Below the pieces are notes generated by a model. It saw only the letters and a list, made by a program, of their open reading frames with translations, was not told the origin of the DNA and did no database searches. Positions 52,566 through 62,636 of a stretch of DNA of 64,000 bases are shown here, one piece after another. The position numbers and the translations under genes were made by a program. The DNA comes from Sphingobacterium wenxiniae (GTDB lineage Bacteria; Bacteroidota; Bacteroidia; Sphingobacteriales; Sphingobacteriaceae), in contig NZ_FOZZ01000015.1 in assembly GCF_900116225.1 (NCBI RefSeq), positions 1 to 64,000 of the forward strand, given 5' to 3'. Position 1 is the first letter of the stretch; the number at the start of each line of letters is the position of its first letter.

Positions 52566-54320
52566 TTATCCTTTGATATTTAGCGCCAAGCTTAATTCTT
52601 CCAATTGCGCTTGGTCAACTGCTGCCGGAGCATCAATCATGACATCACGACCAGAATTGTTTTTCGGGAAGGCGATAAAGTCACGGATAGTTTCCTGACC
52701 ACCTAAGATCGCTACTAAGCGGTCTAGGCCGAATGCTAAACCACCGTGTGGAGGTGCACCGTATTGAAAGGCATTCATCAAGAAACCGAACTGTTCCTGT
52801 GCTTGTTCTGGCGTAAAACCTAAATGTTTGAACATTAAGGCTTGTGTCTCTTTGTCGTGGATACGAATAGAACCACCGCCGATTTCATTGCCATTCAACA
52901 CCAAGTCATAGGCGTTTGCACGTACTTTGCCCGGATCGGTATCTAAGAGGTGCATATCTTCTTTCTTTGGTGAGGTGAAAGGGTGGTGCATCGCGTGATA
53001 GCGTTCTGTGTCTTCGTCCCACTCCAATAAAGGGAAGTCTACAACCCATAACGGTGCAAACTCGTTTGGTTTGCGCAGACCTAAGCGGTTGCCCAGTTCC
53101 ATACGTAATGCGCTTAGTTGTGCTCTGGTCTTGTTTGCAGGACCTGATAATATCAGAATCAAATCACCTGCTTTAGCGCCTGTAGCTTCAGCCCATTTTG
53201 CTAAGTCAGCTTGATCATAGAATTTATCCACGGAAGATTTGTAGCTGCCATCGGCTTCACATTTGACGTACACCATGCCCGATGCGCCTACTTGTGGGCG
53301 TTTTACCCAGTCAATAAGTTCATCAATCTGCTTGCGGGTGTAAGAAGCGGCTTCTGGCACGGCTATACCGACAACCAATTCCGCACTATTGAATACAGCA
53401 AATTCCTTATGTTGTGCTACGGCGTTCAATTCGCCGAATTTCATGCCGAAACGGATGTCGGGCTTGTCGTTTCCGTATGTACGCATCGCTTCGTCAAAAG
53501 TCATGCGGGGGAATTGCGCAATATCGATTTGATGGATGGTTTTCAATAGGTGACGGGTCAGTCCTTCGAAAACATTTAAAATATCTTCTTGCTCAATAAA
53601 GGACATCTCACAGTCGATCTGTGTAAACTCCGGCTGACGGTCCGCACGCAAATCTTCATCACGGAAACATTTCACAATCTGGAAATATCTGTCCAATCCG
53701 CCTACCATCAACAGCTGTTTGAATGTTTGAGGGGATTGTGGTAAAGCATAAAACTGTCCTGGATTCATGCGGGAAGGGACGACAAAATCTCGGGCGCCTT
53801 CTGGTGTTGACTTGATAAGGTAAGGTGTCTCTACCTCGCAAAAATCTAAATTGGACAAGTAATTCCGAACTTCCTGTGCTACCTTGTGGCGGAACAATAG
53901 GCTGTTCTTAACCGGATTACGGCGGATGTCGAGGTAGCGGTATTTCATACGAAGGTCTTCGCCGCCGTCTGTTTCATCTTCGATTGTGAAAGGGGGAAGG
54001 ATTGCTTGGTTTAATATAGTCAGTTCTGTAACCAACACTTCCACCTCTCCTGTAGGGATGTTTTTGTTTTTGGATTCACGTTCGATGACGGTTCCTTTGA
54101 TTTGGATGACGAATTCGCGTCCTAAAGATTTCGCTAATTGCATGATTGCGGCGTCTGTACGTGATTCGTCAAAAATCAATTGGGTAATACCGTAACGATC
54201 ACGCAGATCTACCCATACCATAAAACCTTTATCGCGGGTCTTTTGAACCCAGCCGGCCAAGGTCACTTCCTTATTTACATCGGCGATTCTTAATTGGCCG
54301 CAGTGATGACTTCTGTACAT
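52566..54320 (-). CDS. aspS: Aspartyl-tRNA synthetase
   Basis: 584 residues, bacterial type. An OB-fold anticodon-binding domain ([20 protein letters not shown]) comes first. Class II motifs follow: [20 protein letters not shown], motif 2 [20 protein letters not shown] with TQIDCEMSF, the bacterial GAD insertion (about 290-420), and motif 3 [20 protein letters not shown]. It charges tRNA-Asp. Confidence 0.98.
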   Translation of the reverse strand: MYRSHHCGQLRIADVNKEVTLAGWVQKTRDKGFMVWVDLRDRYGITQLIFDESRTDAAIMQLAKSLGREFVIQIKGTVIERESKNKNIPTGEVEVLVTELTILNQAILPPFTIEDETDGGEDLRMKYRYLDIRRNPVKNSLLFRHKVAQEVRNYLSNLDFCEVETPYLIKSTPEGARDFVVPSRMNPGQFYALPQSPQTFKQLLMVGGLDRYFQIVKCFRDEDLRADRQPEFTQIDCEMSFIEQEDILNVFEGLTRHLLKTIHQIDIAQFPRMTFDEAMRTYGNDKPDIRFGMKFGELNAVAQHKEFAVFNSAELVVGIAVPEAASYTRKQIDELIDWVKRPQVGASGMVYVKCEADGSYKSSVDKFYDQADLAKWAEATGAKAGDLILILSGPANKTRAQLSALRMELGNRLGLRKPNEFAPLWVVDFPLLEWDEDTERYHAMHHPFTSPKKEDMHLLDTDPGKVRANAYDLVLNGNEIGGGSIRIHDKETQALMFKHLGFTPEQAQEQFGFLMNAFQYGAPPHGGLAFGLDRLVAILGGQETIRDFIAFPKNNSGRDVMIDAPAAVDQAQLEELSLALNIKG

Positions 54321-54735
54321 GTACTCAAGTGAAAATTAAAAAGTAAAAATTAAAAACCAAACGATGATAACAATATGTCGGATTTTGTACAAAAATATTG
54401 GATTTTATGGAGAATAACGAAGGCTTTAGTAATAGAGTCAGGATAAACGCATCAAAAATTATTTTTAAAGGGATTTGTGTTGAGGGGAAATAGGAGGGTA
54501 TCCGAAAAGTCAAACATCATCGTCATTGCGCTGTGCCTCGACTCTGGCGATGGAGGAAGTATGACGCGTTTTTCAAATGTTAATACCCTTTTCGGACAAT
54601 CTCTTTATTTTAAATAAAAAAATAAGATGTGTTTGTCTTAAGATAGGAATTGAAAAATTTGATGTTTGGTATTGTATTTGTTACAATTATGGTTGAACAA
54701 GAATTAAAACGATTTCAAACTATATAATTTTATTT
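54321..54735. other. Intergenic region between aspS and the M48 protease gene
   Basis: 415 bp without a gene. CAAAAATA (54390-54397) reads TATTTTTG on the minus strand, a candidate -7 box for aspS. A degenerate copy of the REP-like words (CGTCATTGCG, GCGATGGAGGAA) lies at 54526-54560. The last 100 bp are AT-rich leader of the protease gene. Confidence 0.5.
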
Positions 54736-55524
54736 ATGGGAACTAAACATGTGGTATTAGGTGCGGCGGCCTTGTTGATGGCGTCGGTATCTTATGGACA
54801 GATTAAAATTAATACAAAATCTGTCGGGGCGGCGACAAAGGCTGTAAAGGCGGTAACCCTTTCCAATGAGGATGTTATTGGCTATACAAAGGAATACATT
54901 GAATGGATGGACGCAAACAACCCCGTAGCTCCCGATGACCATGAATTTGCTGTACGCCTAAAGAACCTGACCAAGGATCTGCAAAATTACGATGGATTGG
55001 ACTTGAACTTCAAGGTGTACTTGGTTCGGGATGTAAATGCTTTTGCTTGTGCGGATGGTAGTGTACGGGTCTGTGCCGGGCTGATGGATGCTATGAGTGA
55101 TAATGAAGTGCTTGGCGTAATTGGTCATGAGATAGGTCATGTGAAGAATACGGATTCTCGTGATGCTTTTAAAACGGCATTGATGACTTCGGCTTTGAAG
55201 GATGGTGTTTCGTCGCAAGGCGGTACTGCTGCTGCTTTGTCTAGTTCTCAGTTGGGTGAACTTGGAGAACAGGTTGCTAATATGAGTTTCTCCCGTAAAC
55301 AGGAAAGCACTGCAGATGAGTATGGATATAAATTTCTAAAAGATAATAATGTTAATCCTTGGTATATGTCTATGGCTTTTGAGCGCCTAGTAGAACTTTC
55401 CGGAGGGGCTTCGGATGGAGGATTGGCAAAGAAACTGTTCTCCTCACATCCAGATACGCAAAAACGGGTAGAGGAAATGGCTAAGAAAGCTGAAAAGGAT
55501 GGGTTTGAAAAACCTACAGAATAA
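54736..55524 (+). CDS. Exported M48-family metallopeptidase
   Basis: 262 residues with a signal peptide (HVVLGAAALLMASVSYGQ). The peptidase shows VNAFACADGSVRVCAGLMDA, the zinc site VLGVIGHEIGHVKNTDS (HExxH), and the third ligand region RKQESTADEYGYKFL with Glu. FSSHPDTQKRVEEMAKKAEK near the end is typical of YcaL/LoiP-like periplasmic M48 proteases. It lacks the membrane helices of HtpX. Likely role: envelope quality control. Single gene converging on yidC through a shared terminator. Confidence 0.92.
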   Translation: MGTKHVVLGAAALLMASVSYGQIKINTKSVGAATKAVKAVTLSNEDVIGYTKEYIEWMDANNPVAPDDHEFAVRLKNLTKDLQNYDGLDLNFKVYLVRDVNAFACADGSVRVCAGLMDAMSDNEVLGVIGHEIGHVKNTDSRDAFKTALMTSALKDGVSSQGGTAAALSSSQLGELGEQVANMSFSRKQESTADEYGYKFLKDNNVNPWYMSMAFERLVELSGGASDGGLAKKLFSSHPDTQKRVEEMAKKAEKDGFEKPTE

Positions 55525-55561
55525 AAAGTAAAGGCTTGGAATTTCCAAGCCTTTACTTTTT
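55523..55561. terminator. Bidirectional terminator between the M48 gene and yidC
   Basis: AAAAAGTAAAGGCTTGG and CCAAGCCTTTACTTTTT form a perfect 17-bp stem with loop AATTT. A-run and T-run on both sides let it serve both convergent genes. Confidence 0.9.
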
Positions 55562-55562
55562 A

Positions 55563-57386
55563 TTAATTATTTTTTTTCTGTTGCGCAGCTTGTTGCTGTC
55601 TCATCATTTCTTCCATTTTCTGCTGGAAGGATGATTTCTTAGCTGCTTTAGGGTTCTTTTTGTTGTCTTCTATTTTCGCTAGAATTTTATCGTCGTCAAT
55701 GAATTGACGGATAATGAACTGGGTTAAGAAGGTAAATACTGCAGAAAGGAAATAATAATAGTTCAATCCGGCAGGGAAACTGTTCAATACGAAGAAGAAA
55801 ATCAACGGCATGATATAGCCGATGTATTTCATCTGGTTGTTAGCAGCCCCGGAAGTAGCATTGTTATACCATGTAGTCAATAGTGTAGTCAAGGTCATCA
55901 ACACACACATCAAAGAGATGTGATCCACGCCAAAGATAGCTGGAAAAGTAATCGGATCATCGTATGTGGACAGGTCTTTTATCCATAGGAAACTTTCTCC
56001 TCGTAGTTCGAAAAGGTTCGGGAAAAAGAAGAAGAAGGCTAACGTGAATGGCATCTGCAATAGTAAAGGTAAACAGCCGCCCAATGGATTCACGCCTGCT
56101 TGTTTGTAGAGTTTCATGGTTTCCTGTTGCAGAAGCATCGGGTTATCTTCACCTACTTTTTCTTTGATTTCATCTATCTGTGGCTTTAAGACGCGCATCT
56201 TAGCCATGGATTGGTATGACTTGTAGGTCAATGGAAACAAGATTCCTTTCAGGAATAAAGTTAATATCAGGATGATAAGACCATAACCTACATGGAGTCC
56301 GTCCAGCACATCGAAGATTGGTACGGTGATATACTTGTTAATCCAACCCATAGGCCCCCAACCCATTTTGATAATCTTCTCGAAACTATCGCCATGTGCT
56401 TTCAAGATCTTGTATTGGTTCGGGCCAAAGTAGAAATCGAATGCATAGTGGTTATCTTTTTGCGAAGAGAATTCCAGGTCAGCATTTGCACGGTAATGTT
56501 TTACAATCTTATCGTTGTTGGAGAAAGTAACTTCCAATTCTGAGTTGCTAAATGGTTGTTTTGAGCTTAGCACCGAGGAGAAAAAATGCTGTTTGAAAGC
56601 GATCCAAGTTAACTTTTCGTCAATACTTTCTTTATCATCGCTTGTTTCGGACAGGTGGTCAACACTGCCACTGGCCTCTCTGTAGAAAATAGAAGAGCGT
56701 TCACGTTCGGATTTGATGTTGCGTTCTTTTTGCAATAAAGAAGTTTCCCAGTTTAAAGCAATCGTGCTGGCTTTGATATCCATCAAGTTTTGTATGCCTA
56801 CAGCTTTTACACCTAAACCAAGGTTGTAATCGTTGCCTTTTAAAGAATAGGTGTATTCTAAATATTGGTTTTCACTGTAGTTCAAACGGAAGCTTATGGA
56901 CTGAGCTGTTTCACCAGTTACCGAAATATTACCACCTTGTGGGGTGAAGTTTAGGTCGTTGGTGTTGATGTTTTCTCCGTTTGCTTTGAAAAGGAAACCG
57001 AATTTGTTAGCATCACCATCAAAAAGTATAAGTGGTGTGCCATCAAAATTTGTTTCTTGTTTTAGCTCTACCGATTTTACACGTCCGCCTCTTGAGCTGA
57101 TTTGGGCTTTGATAAGTTCGTTTTCAATGGTGATGACTTGTTCTTCACCAAGTTTTGCTGTGCCGAAAGGCTGTGCGGTCAAAGCTGCGGTGTCAATTGT
57201 CTCCGTTTTTTTTGTGGCGGAGAGAGAGTCTGAGCTCAAAGGGGGTAATCCTTCTTTTGCTCTTTTTAAAGAGTCTTGGAGCAGCTGTTCTTGTTTTAAT
57301 TCTTGTTCGGACGGTTTCATCATGTAAAATGAACCGGCAAGGATTCCAAAAATCAGCACTAATCCAATGAGGGTATTTCTATCCAT
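55563..57386 (-). CDS. yidC: Membrane protein insertase YidC
   Basis: 607 residues. An N-terminal helix (LIGLVLIFGILAGSFYMMKP) leads to a large periplasmic beta-supersandwich (about 60-350). The conserved five-helix core follows: YGLIILILTLFLKGILFPLT, SYQSMAKMRVLKPQIDEIKE, YKQAGVNPLGGCLPLLLQMP, GYIMPLIFFFVLNSFPAGLN and YYFLSAVFTFLTQFIIRQF. The C terminus is basic and Gln-rich. It inserts inner-membrane proteins. It lies 10 bp downstream of pyrG, the same order as in many Bacteroidota. Confidence 0.97.
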   Translation of the reverse strand: MDRNTLIGLVLIFGILAGSFYMMKPSEQELKQEQLLQDSLKRAKEGLPPLSSDSLSATKKTETIDTAALTAQPFGTAKLGEEQVITIENELIKAQISSRGGRVKSVELKQETNFDGTPLILFDGDANKFGFLFKANGENINTNDLNFTPQGGNISVTGETAQSISFRLNYSENQYLEYTYSLKGNDYNLGLGVKAVGIQNLMDIKASTIALNWETSLLQKERNIKSERERSSIFYREASGSVDHLSETSDDKESIDEKLTWIAFKQHFFSSVLSSKQPFSNSELEVTFSNNDKIVKHYRANADLEFSSQKDNHYAFDFYFGPNQYKILKAHGDSFEKIIKMGWGPMGWINKYITVPIFDVLDGLHVGYGLIILILTLFLKGILFPLTYKSYQSMAKMRVLKPQIDEIKEKVGEDNPMLLQQETMKLYKQAGVNPLGGCLPLLLQMPFTLAFFFFFPNLFELRGESFLWIKDLSTYDDPITFPAIFGVDHISLMCVLMTLTTLLTTWYNNATSGAANNQMKYIGYIMPLIFFFVLNSFPAGLNYYYFLSAVFTFLTQFIIRQFIDDDKILAKIEDNKKNPKAAKKSSFQQKMEEMMRQQQAAQQKKNN

Positions 57387-57396
57387 TTTTTAACTG

Positions 57397-59025
57397 TTAT
57401 TTTTTACTTGCATTTGCTTCTCCTTTTTTGTTAGCGAGCGAAGCGGCTACAAAGCTAACAAAAAGTGGGTGAGGATTTGCTACTGTTGATTTTAATTCGG
57501 GGTGAAACTGTCCTGCGACAAAAAACGGATGGTTTTTTAGCTCTACGATTTCTACTAATCCAGTTTTTGGATTGATACCGGAAGCTACCATGCCTGCTTC
57601 TTCGTATTGTTTCAAATAAGCGTTGTTAAATTCATAGCGGTGTCTGTGGCGTTCAGATATTTTGGTTTTGCCATAGATGGAATAGGCTTTTGTGCCTTTT
57701 TTGATTTCACAATCATAGGCTCCCAAGCGCATAGTTCCACCCATGTTGGTAATATTTTTCTGCTCTTCCATCAGGTTGATAACCGGATGTTTGGTGTTTT
57801 CGTCCATCTCGAAACTATTGGCTCCTTTTAATCCCAATACATTTCTTCCAAATTCAATAACGGAACATTGCATGCCCAAACAGATACCGAAGAAAGGTAC
57901 TTGGTTTTCGCGTACATATTTGATTGCAGCCAGTTTACCTTCTAAACCGCGTTCGCCAAATCCTGGAGCTACGAGGACCCCGTCCAGGTCTTTAAGTTTA
58001 TCCTGCACATTTTCAGCGTTTACGCTTTCAGCAGCGATATATTTTACTTTTACCTTGGTTTCGTTTACTGCGCCGGCATGGATGAATGCTTCGGTGATGG
58101 ATTTATAGGCATCCGGCAATTCTACATACTTGCCAACTAATCCTATATGGACTTCGTTGGTCGGGTTTTTCAATTTGCCTAGGAAGGTTTTCCAGCTGTC
58201 CAGATCTGGCTCATTTTTGGTGGAAAGCTTAAGTTTCGCCAAAACTGTTTTGTCTAACTGCTCTTTCAACATCAATAAAGGTACATCATAGATTGTGGAG
58301 GCATCAATAGATTCCACTACGGCGTTGATGTTTACATTGCAGAATAAAGCTAGTTTTTTGCGAATATCCGAATTGAGTTTATGTTCGGTACGGCAGACTA
58401 GTACATCTGGTTGAATACCATATTCCAAGAGTGTTTTTACGGAGTGTTGAGTCGGTTTGGTTTTTAGTTCTCCGGCTGCAGCTAAGTAAGGTACTAATGT
58501 CAAATGGATAACCAAAGAGTCATTATTGCCCAGTTCCCAACGCAATTGACGTACGGCTTCGATGAACGGTAAGGATTCAATATCACCTACTGTACCGCCT
58601 AATTCCGTAATGATAATATCGTATTCGCCTGTTTGTCCCAACAATTGCATACGACGTTTGATTTCATCGGTGATATGTGGAACAACCTGCACGGTTTTAC
58701 CTAAGTAAGCCCCTGCACGTTCTTGTTGGATAACATGCTGGTATATACGGCCTGTTGTTACGTTGTTGGCTTGTGAAGTCGGGACATTCAGGAAACGCTC
58801 GTAGTGCCCTAAGTCCAAATCGGTTTCGGCACCGTCCTCCGTCACATAACATTCACCATGTTCGTAAGGATTAAGGGTTCCCGGGTCGATATTGATGTAG
58901 GGGTCGAACTTCTGGATGGTGACTTTAAATCCGCGAGCCTGAAGGAGCTTGGCAAGCGATGCCGCTATAATGCCTTTTCCTAACGACGAGGTTACGCCGC
59001 CCGTAACAAAGATGTATTTACTCAT
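57397..59025 (-). CDS. pyrG: CTP synthase
   Basis: 542 residues. The synthetase domain starts KYIFVTGGVTSSLGKGIIAA with its P-loop and includes GECYVTEDGAETDLDLGHYE and ITELGGTVGDIESLPFIEA. The glutamine amidotransferase domain (from about 290) has the nucleophile Cys in FFGICLGMQCSVIEF and the His/Glu in VAGQFHPELKS. It makes CTP from UTP, ATP and glutamine. First gene of the pyrG-yidC operon, with a good promoter about 70 bp upstream. Confidence 0.98.
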   Translation of the reverse strand: MSKYIFVTGGVTSSLGKGIIAASLAKLLQARGFKVTIQKFDPYINIDPGTLNPYEHGECYVTEDGAETDLDLGHYERFLNVPTSQANNVTTGRIYQHVIQQERAGAYLGKTVQVVPHITDEIKRRMQLLGQTGEYDIIITELGGTVGDIESLPFIEAVRQLRWELGNNDSLVIHLTLVPYLAAAGELKTKPTQHSVKTLLEYGIQPDVLVCRTEHKLNSDIRKKLALFCNVNINAVVESIDASTIYDVPLLMLKEQLDKTVLAKLKLSTKNEPDLDSWKTFLGKLKNPTNEVHIGLVGKYVELPDAYKSITEAFIHAGAVNETKVKVKYIAAESVNAENVQDKLKDLDGVLVAPGFGERGLEGKLAAIKYVRENQVPFFGICLGMQCSVIEFGRNVLGLKGANSFEMDENTKHPVINLMEEQKNITNMGGTMRLGAYDCEIKKGTKAYSIYGKTKISERHRHRYEFNNAYLKQYEEAGMVASGINPKTGLVEIVELKNHPFFVAGQFHPELKSTVANPHPLFVSFVAASLANKKGEANASKK

Positions 59026-59372
59026 AACACTAAATGGAATTTCAACTGTTTTGAACCGCTAAAAAAGGGTTCGAAATCTGCTTTATGTACGGGATACAAA
59101 GATAGGGTTTTTTCGAGATTAACCGAAATTATTTCCATTTTTGAACTTTAGTAAATGGTTTGTCACTCGAGCCGTCACGGCTTCATCCTTTTTTTGACTG
59201 CAAAAAAAGAATGCAAAAAAACTCGGCACTGATTTACCTTCGGTTCTTCCTTCGGAGGTTTGTGAAAATGTTCCTGCAAAGAGCTAATAGGTGCATAACT
59301 TCACAAAAATTAGGCGTCTTTTTCTGTTAAGGCAGTTCGTACAAATAGAGTTAGGGGTTTCATTACTTATAA
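59026..59372. other. Intergenic region upstream of pyrG
   Basis: No gene is supported. It holds the pyrG promoter, the palindromic GAGCCGTCACGGCTTC (59169-59184) and a Lys-run-like A-rich stretch near 59204-59222. Confidence 0.5.
59097..59127 (-). promoter_or_regulatory. Promoter of pyrG
   Basis: CAAAGATA (59097-59104) reads TATCTTTG on the minus strand, an exact TAnnTTTG. CGAA at 59124-59127 is a weak -33 partner at 19-bp spacing. The leader would be about 65 nt. Confidence 0.55.
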
Positions 59373-60470
59373 CTATCTTCCGTGCAGCATATAGTTGCCG
59401 TAGTTGTCGATTGTGGCGCGTAGTCCTTGGCTCTTATCATGCACTTCTACCTGATATAGGCTGTTTTCGGTGTTCGTGAGAAAAGAATAGCTCCAACGTT
59501 CGTTTGCTACTGGTAGTATATTGGTTATACTGTTTAGGTCTTCGAGGCTATTTGCATAATGAGCATTACTTTTCCTATAAAGTTGTTGTAGATAAAAGAT
59601 GTTCCATGCGTTTTTTTCAATTAGATAGTGAACGGGAAATGTGCTTTCTTTTTGGTTATTCAAAAACTGTATATAACCCCATCTTTCGGGAAAATGCATA
59701 TTGATAATGCCTATTGCTGACCAGACCCAATTATCTTCATGTAGAAGTTTTCCTTCTTGCTTTTTACGACTGTAGCGACCGTCTATAATGTTGTGTTGCC
59801 ATTGCACGCGTGAGAAATTGATTTGCCAGTAGTCATCGACTTTTGGTGTGGCACGACGGCTATAGGTGCTCAATGAGCGAAACGGAATTGCCATTTCTAC
59901 CGTCCAATATCGGTCAGTATCGTTTGGATTATTCAGTGTTCCTTCTATATGTACAGCCGTTTTTAAATCTTTTACATCCCAGTGCATCAGCGCATCACCA
60001 CCTAAGCGATAGGGATTGGGCATGAGGAGATCCATAACTGTATTCAAAGGGTTGATTTCAATTTCGTAATACAGCGGACTATTGTTGAAGGGCTTTAAGA
60101 AGACTTCGAAATCGTTGTTATGATAGATGATGGTATCACGTTCGGTTAAATTGCCCCATACGTGTGGTTCTTCTAATTGCGCATATAGATAGAGATATTC
60201 GTCATCCCAGAGCATCTTGACTTTGGTGTCGTAGGTGGGGTGTGGACGATGTTTGCCTTCGATGTCTATAAAGCTGTCTGTCCATGCTGCTTGTTGCCAA
60301 CTGTCTTCATCGGCTTTGCCATCGATTTGGATTGGAGTGGAAGTTCGTAGCACACCGTAGTGTTTTGGTGTAGATTGCATGTGTTGTACTTGCTCTAAAG
60401 TCGTCTGAGCGTAGATGCTGTTTACCGATGAGCATAATAACAGGGTGAGTATTGTGTATAGTGATTTCAT
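59373..60470 (-). CDS. Secreted carbohydrate-binding (CBM9-like/DOMON-type) protein
   Basis: 365 residues from the ATG at 60470; an earlier ATG at 60515 would put a non-leader stretch in front of the signal peptide (MKSLYTILTLLLCSSVNSIY, then AQ). The domain shows IQIDGKADEDSWQQAAWTDS, KVKMLWDDEYLYLYAQLEEP, NDFEVFLKPFNNSPLYYEIE, WTVEMAIPFRSLS and WQINFSRVQW, the beta-sandwich pattern of CBM9-like proteins of Bacteroidota. The last 80 residues form an extra part. Probably a periplasmic sugar-binding or processing protein; partner unknown. Confidence 0.85.
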   Translation of the reverse strand: MKSLYTILTLLLCSSVNSIYAQTTLEQVQHMQSTPKHYGVLRTSTPIQIDGKADEDSWQQAAWTDSFIDIEGKHRPHPTYDTKVKMLWDDEYLYLYAQLEEPHVWGNLTERDTIIYHNNDFEVFLKPFNNSPLYYEIEINPLNTVMDLLMPNPYRLGGDALMHWDVKDLKTAVHIEGTLNNPNDTDRYWTVEMAIPFRSLSTYSRRATPKVDDYWQINFSRVQWQHNIIDGRYSRKKQEGKLLHEDNWVWSAIGIINMHFPERWGYIQFLNNQKESTFPVHYLIEKNAWNIFYLQQLYRKSNAHYANSLEDLNSITNILPVANERWSYSFLTNTENSLYQVEVHDKSQGLRATIDNYGNYMLHGR

Positions 60471-60624
60471 GATTTCAGCTTCTAAAAATAAGTAAAAATA
60501 TTGGAATAGACACATTGTATAGATTTTGAATTTATTTGGAATTAATATGTTAAAAACTATTTATTGACTTTTTTATTACAATGGTCAATTGGAAAAAATT
60601 ATTGATAAAACCTACTTTTGTCGT

Positions 60625-61317
60625 ATGCTAAAAACGATTAAGTTAACTATTGTAGAAATTGTGTTGTTAATTTTTACGGGAATATTGGTTACAGTAGGAG
60701 TTGTGATTGCTAATATCGATGTCGCTTGGTATGAGAATGTTTATGCGGTAGAAGATGGTTTTGTTGAAAATTGGACTGTCGTGCCATTGCTTGTAGCTGC
60801 GGTATACGCTTTTTATTTATTTGTCAAAATTGGTCGATATAAGACATGGCATTTTAAAGCCATTTTATTGTTTATTGCATTTTTTTCCATTTTTGTGGCT
60901 GGGGAAGAGATTAGCTGGGGGCAACGTTTGTTCAATATCGAAAGCTCGGAGTTTTTCAAGGAAAATAATGCGCAGGGGGAAACCAATCTGCATAATATGG
61001 TTGTTGGCGGGAAGAAAGTTAACAAGATTGTTTTCTCACAACTTATAACAGTAGCTATAGGTGCTTATCTTTTGGTATTTCCTATTCTTTATGATAAGAA
61101 AACGGGTTTTAGACGATGGGTAGATAGGTTTGGCATTCCAATAGCTCAAAGATACCAGATCGTAGCGTGTTTATTGCTGTTTTTGTCCATTCTGTTGATT
61201 CCTACTGGTAAAAATGCCGAGGTATTGGAGGCTGGTATTACTACGTTGTTTTTGTTGATATTCTTATTCCCAAGAAATTGGTATGTTTATCGGTGTATTG
61301 TGAGTGAAGGGGAATAG
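60625..61317 (+). CDS. Polytopic membrane protein of unknown function
   Basis: 230 residues from the ATG at 60625 (an in-frame TTG at 60589 is less likely). About six membrane helices: IVEIVLLIFTGILVTVGVVI, WTVVPLLVAAVYAFYLFV, FKAILLFIAFFSIFVAG, VFSQLITVAIGAYLLVFPIL, IVACLLLFLSILLIP and AGITTLFLLIFLFP. A motif FVAGEEISWGQRLFNIESSE with nearby AQGETNLHNMV looks conserved and carries polar residues (EE, W, QR, HN) inside a membrane-edge segment, suggestive of an active site. No name is assigned. Confidence 0.7.
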   Translation: MLKTIKLTIVEIVLLIFTGILVTVGVVIANIDVAWYENVYAVEDGFVENWTVVPLLVAAVYAFYLFVKIGRYKTWHFKAILLFIAFFSIFVAGEEISWGQRLFNIESSEFFKENNAQGETNLHNMVVGGKKVNKIVFSQLITVAIGAYLLVFPILYDKKTGFRRWVDRFGIPIAQRYQIVACLLLFLSILLIPTGKNAEVLEAGITTLFLLIFLFPRNWYVYRCIVSEGE

Positions 61318-61373
61318 ATATATCTCCGATTTTTATATCCTGTGTATCGGAAATCTGTATTGACATGCTTTAT

Positions 61374-61946
61374 TTATTGTGATAAATCACGGATACACTG
61401 CTCTCTTATTTCCCAAAGATCGTTAAGTGAATAATTTATATCCGTGTTTTTGTTAAGCCAATCTACTAAAAAAGTTTTGTGAATTTGAATTTTACCTTGA
61501 TTGATCTCGCTCGCTTGGATTTCTGTTTCAAAAAGTAAATCATTCAAAAAATTATTAGGGGAAGAATTTCTTCTGGTGAAGTCGAAGTAATTGTCCTTGT
61601 GTTTTAAGTAGGTGTGTGCTTCGGGAATGTATTCTAAATGATTTTTTGAAAGAGTACTCGCAGTAATTGGTGTATTGATTGCATTCATTTTGAAAATGCC
61701 AAGCATGAGTTTGATATCATTCATCTCATGTTCAATAGCCAATTGATTTAAAATAGCGTGTTTTGTACTGCATGTTCCTCTGTTGTCTGTGAGTACGGTC
61801 GTTAGGTCATCTTTGTTTGAATTCCGTCCATAAACCAAGTTCTGGATATAACTGGTGGCTTGATGAAAGGATAAAATGCTTCTTTTCAGAAACTCCTCTG
61901 AAATATTTCCTTTTGCTTCGATTGTAAAATTGGGTAGTACCTTCAT
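61374..61946 (-). CDS. Small transglutaminase-like protein
   Basis: 190 residues, cytoplasmic (no leader). A possible papain-like Cys-His-Asp triad is visible: DNRGTCSTKHAILNQLAIEH (Cys), YIPEAHTYLKHKDNY (His) and YFDFTRRNSSPNNF (Asp), in the order and spacing of transglutaminase-like domains. Whether it is a protease, amidase or inactive is unknown. It is followed by a 15-bp gap to the exported protein gene upstream of it on the same strand. Confidence 0.6.
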   Translation of the reverse strand: MKVLPNFTIEAKGNISEEFLKRSILSFHQATSYIQNLVYGRNSNKDDLTTVLTDNRGTCSTKHAILNQLAIEHEMNDIKLMLGIFKMNAINTPITASTLSKNHLEYIPEAHTYLKHKDNYFDFTRRNSSPNNFLNDLLFETEIQASEINQGKIQIHKTFLVDWLNKNTDINYSLNDLWEIREQCIRDLSQ

Positions 61947-61961
61947 TCGCTATATGGGTGA

Positions 61962-62393
61962 TTATTTGATTTTTTTCTTTACGGCTCGCATAAATTTCTT
62001 CACGACTGCATTTGCGGCATTGAATCCATTTGTGCCGTTGGGACTTGCTTTGTACTGTGCTGATTCCCACAGGGATTTTCCTTCTTTGTTTGTGATCTGG
62101 ACAACCATCGTATAGGATGTGCCTCCCCACGAGGTGAGTGTTACGCCAGTAGATGTTTTAATGTCGGCTTTTAAAATAAAGTCAGCACTCTCTTTGGTTG
62201 ATTTTATCTCCCAATGAGCCCATTCTTTTAAATCGTCAATAAGCTTGTTTGTGGCTTGGATAGATTCGTCGTTTTTCGATTCATTTGCTACATAAACTTT
62301 GCTCCCTTTTTGAGGTAGTGCTGTTTCTTGGGATATCCCGATGTAAGGAAGGGAGAGTAGGAGGATTGCTATAATAAGTATGTTTGCTTTCAT
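61962..62393 (-). CDS. Small exported protein of unknown function
   Basis: 143 residues from the ATG at 62393, giving a clean signal peptide (MKANILIIAILLLSLPYIGI, ending SQ); the ATG at 62429 adds a poor extension. The mature part has a Lys/Asp-rich first half and beta strands WAHWEIKSTKESADFILKAD, GGTSYTMVVQITNKEGKSLW and a basic helical tail NAVVKKFMRAVKKKIK. It resembles small periplasmic DUF-type domains that follow a 'LxDdLkeWghW' pattern. Likely co-transcribed with the next gene. Confidence 0.65.
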   Translation of the reverse strand: MKANILIIAILLLSLPYIGISQETALPQKGSKVYVANESKNDESIQATNKLIDDLKEWAHWEIKSTKESADFILKADIKTSTGVTLTSWGGTSYTMVVQITNKEGKSLWESAQYKASPNGTNGFNAANAVVKKFMRAVKKKIK

Positions 62394-62636
62394 GATATTG
62401 ACAGATAATGTATTGTATATTCTAAACAAACCTGGCGATAGATTGTTTTCGGCGTTGTGGCTACATGAGGTTAAGAAAGTTTAGTTTTTTCATAAAAGCG
62501 TATATGGAAAAACAATAGATGTTCGTCGAAGACGAACGCTATGTGTCGCTATATTTTCTTTATTTAGTTATGTTTTTATTGTACCTATGTGGTTTTATTT
62601 CTTGTCATATACTAAGCGCTAAATAACCTTAAGGCA

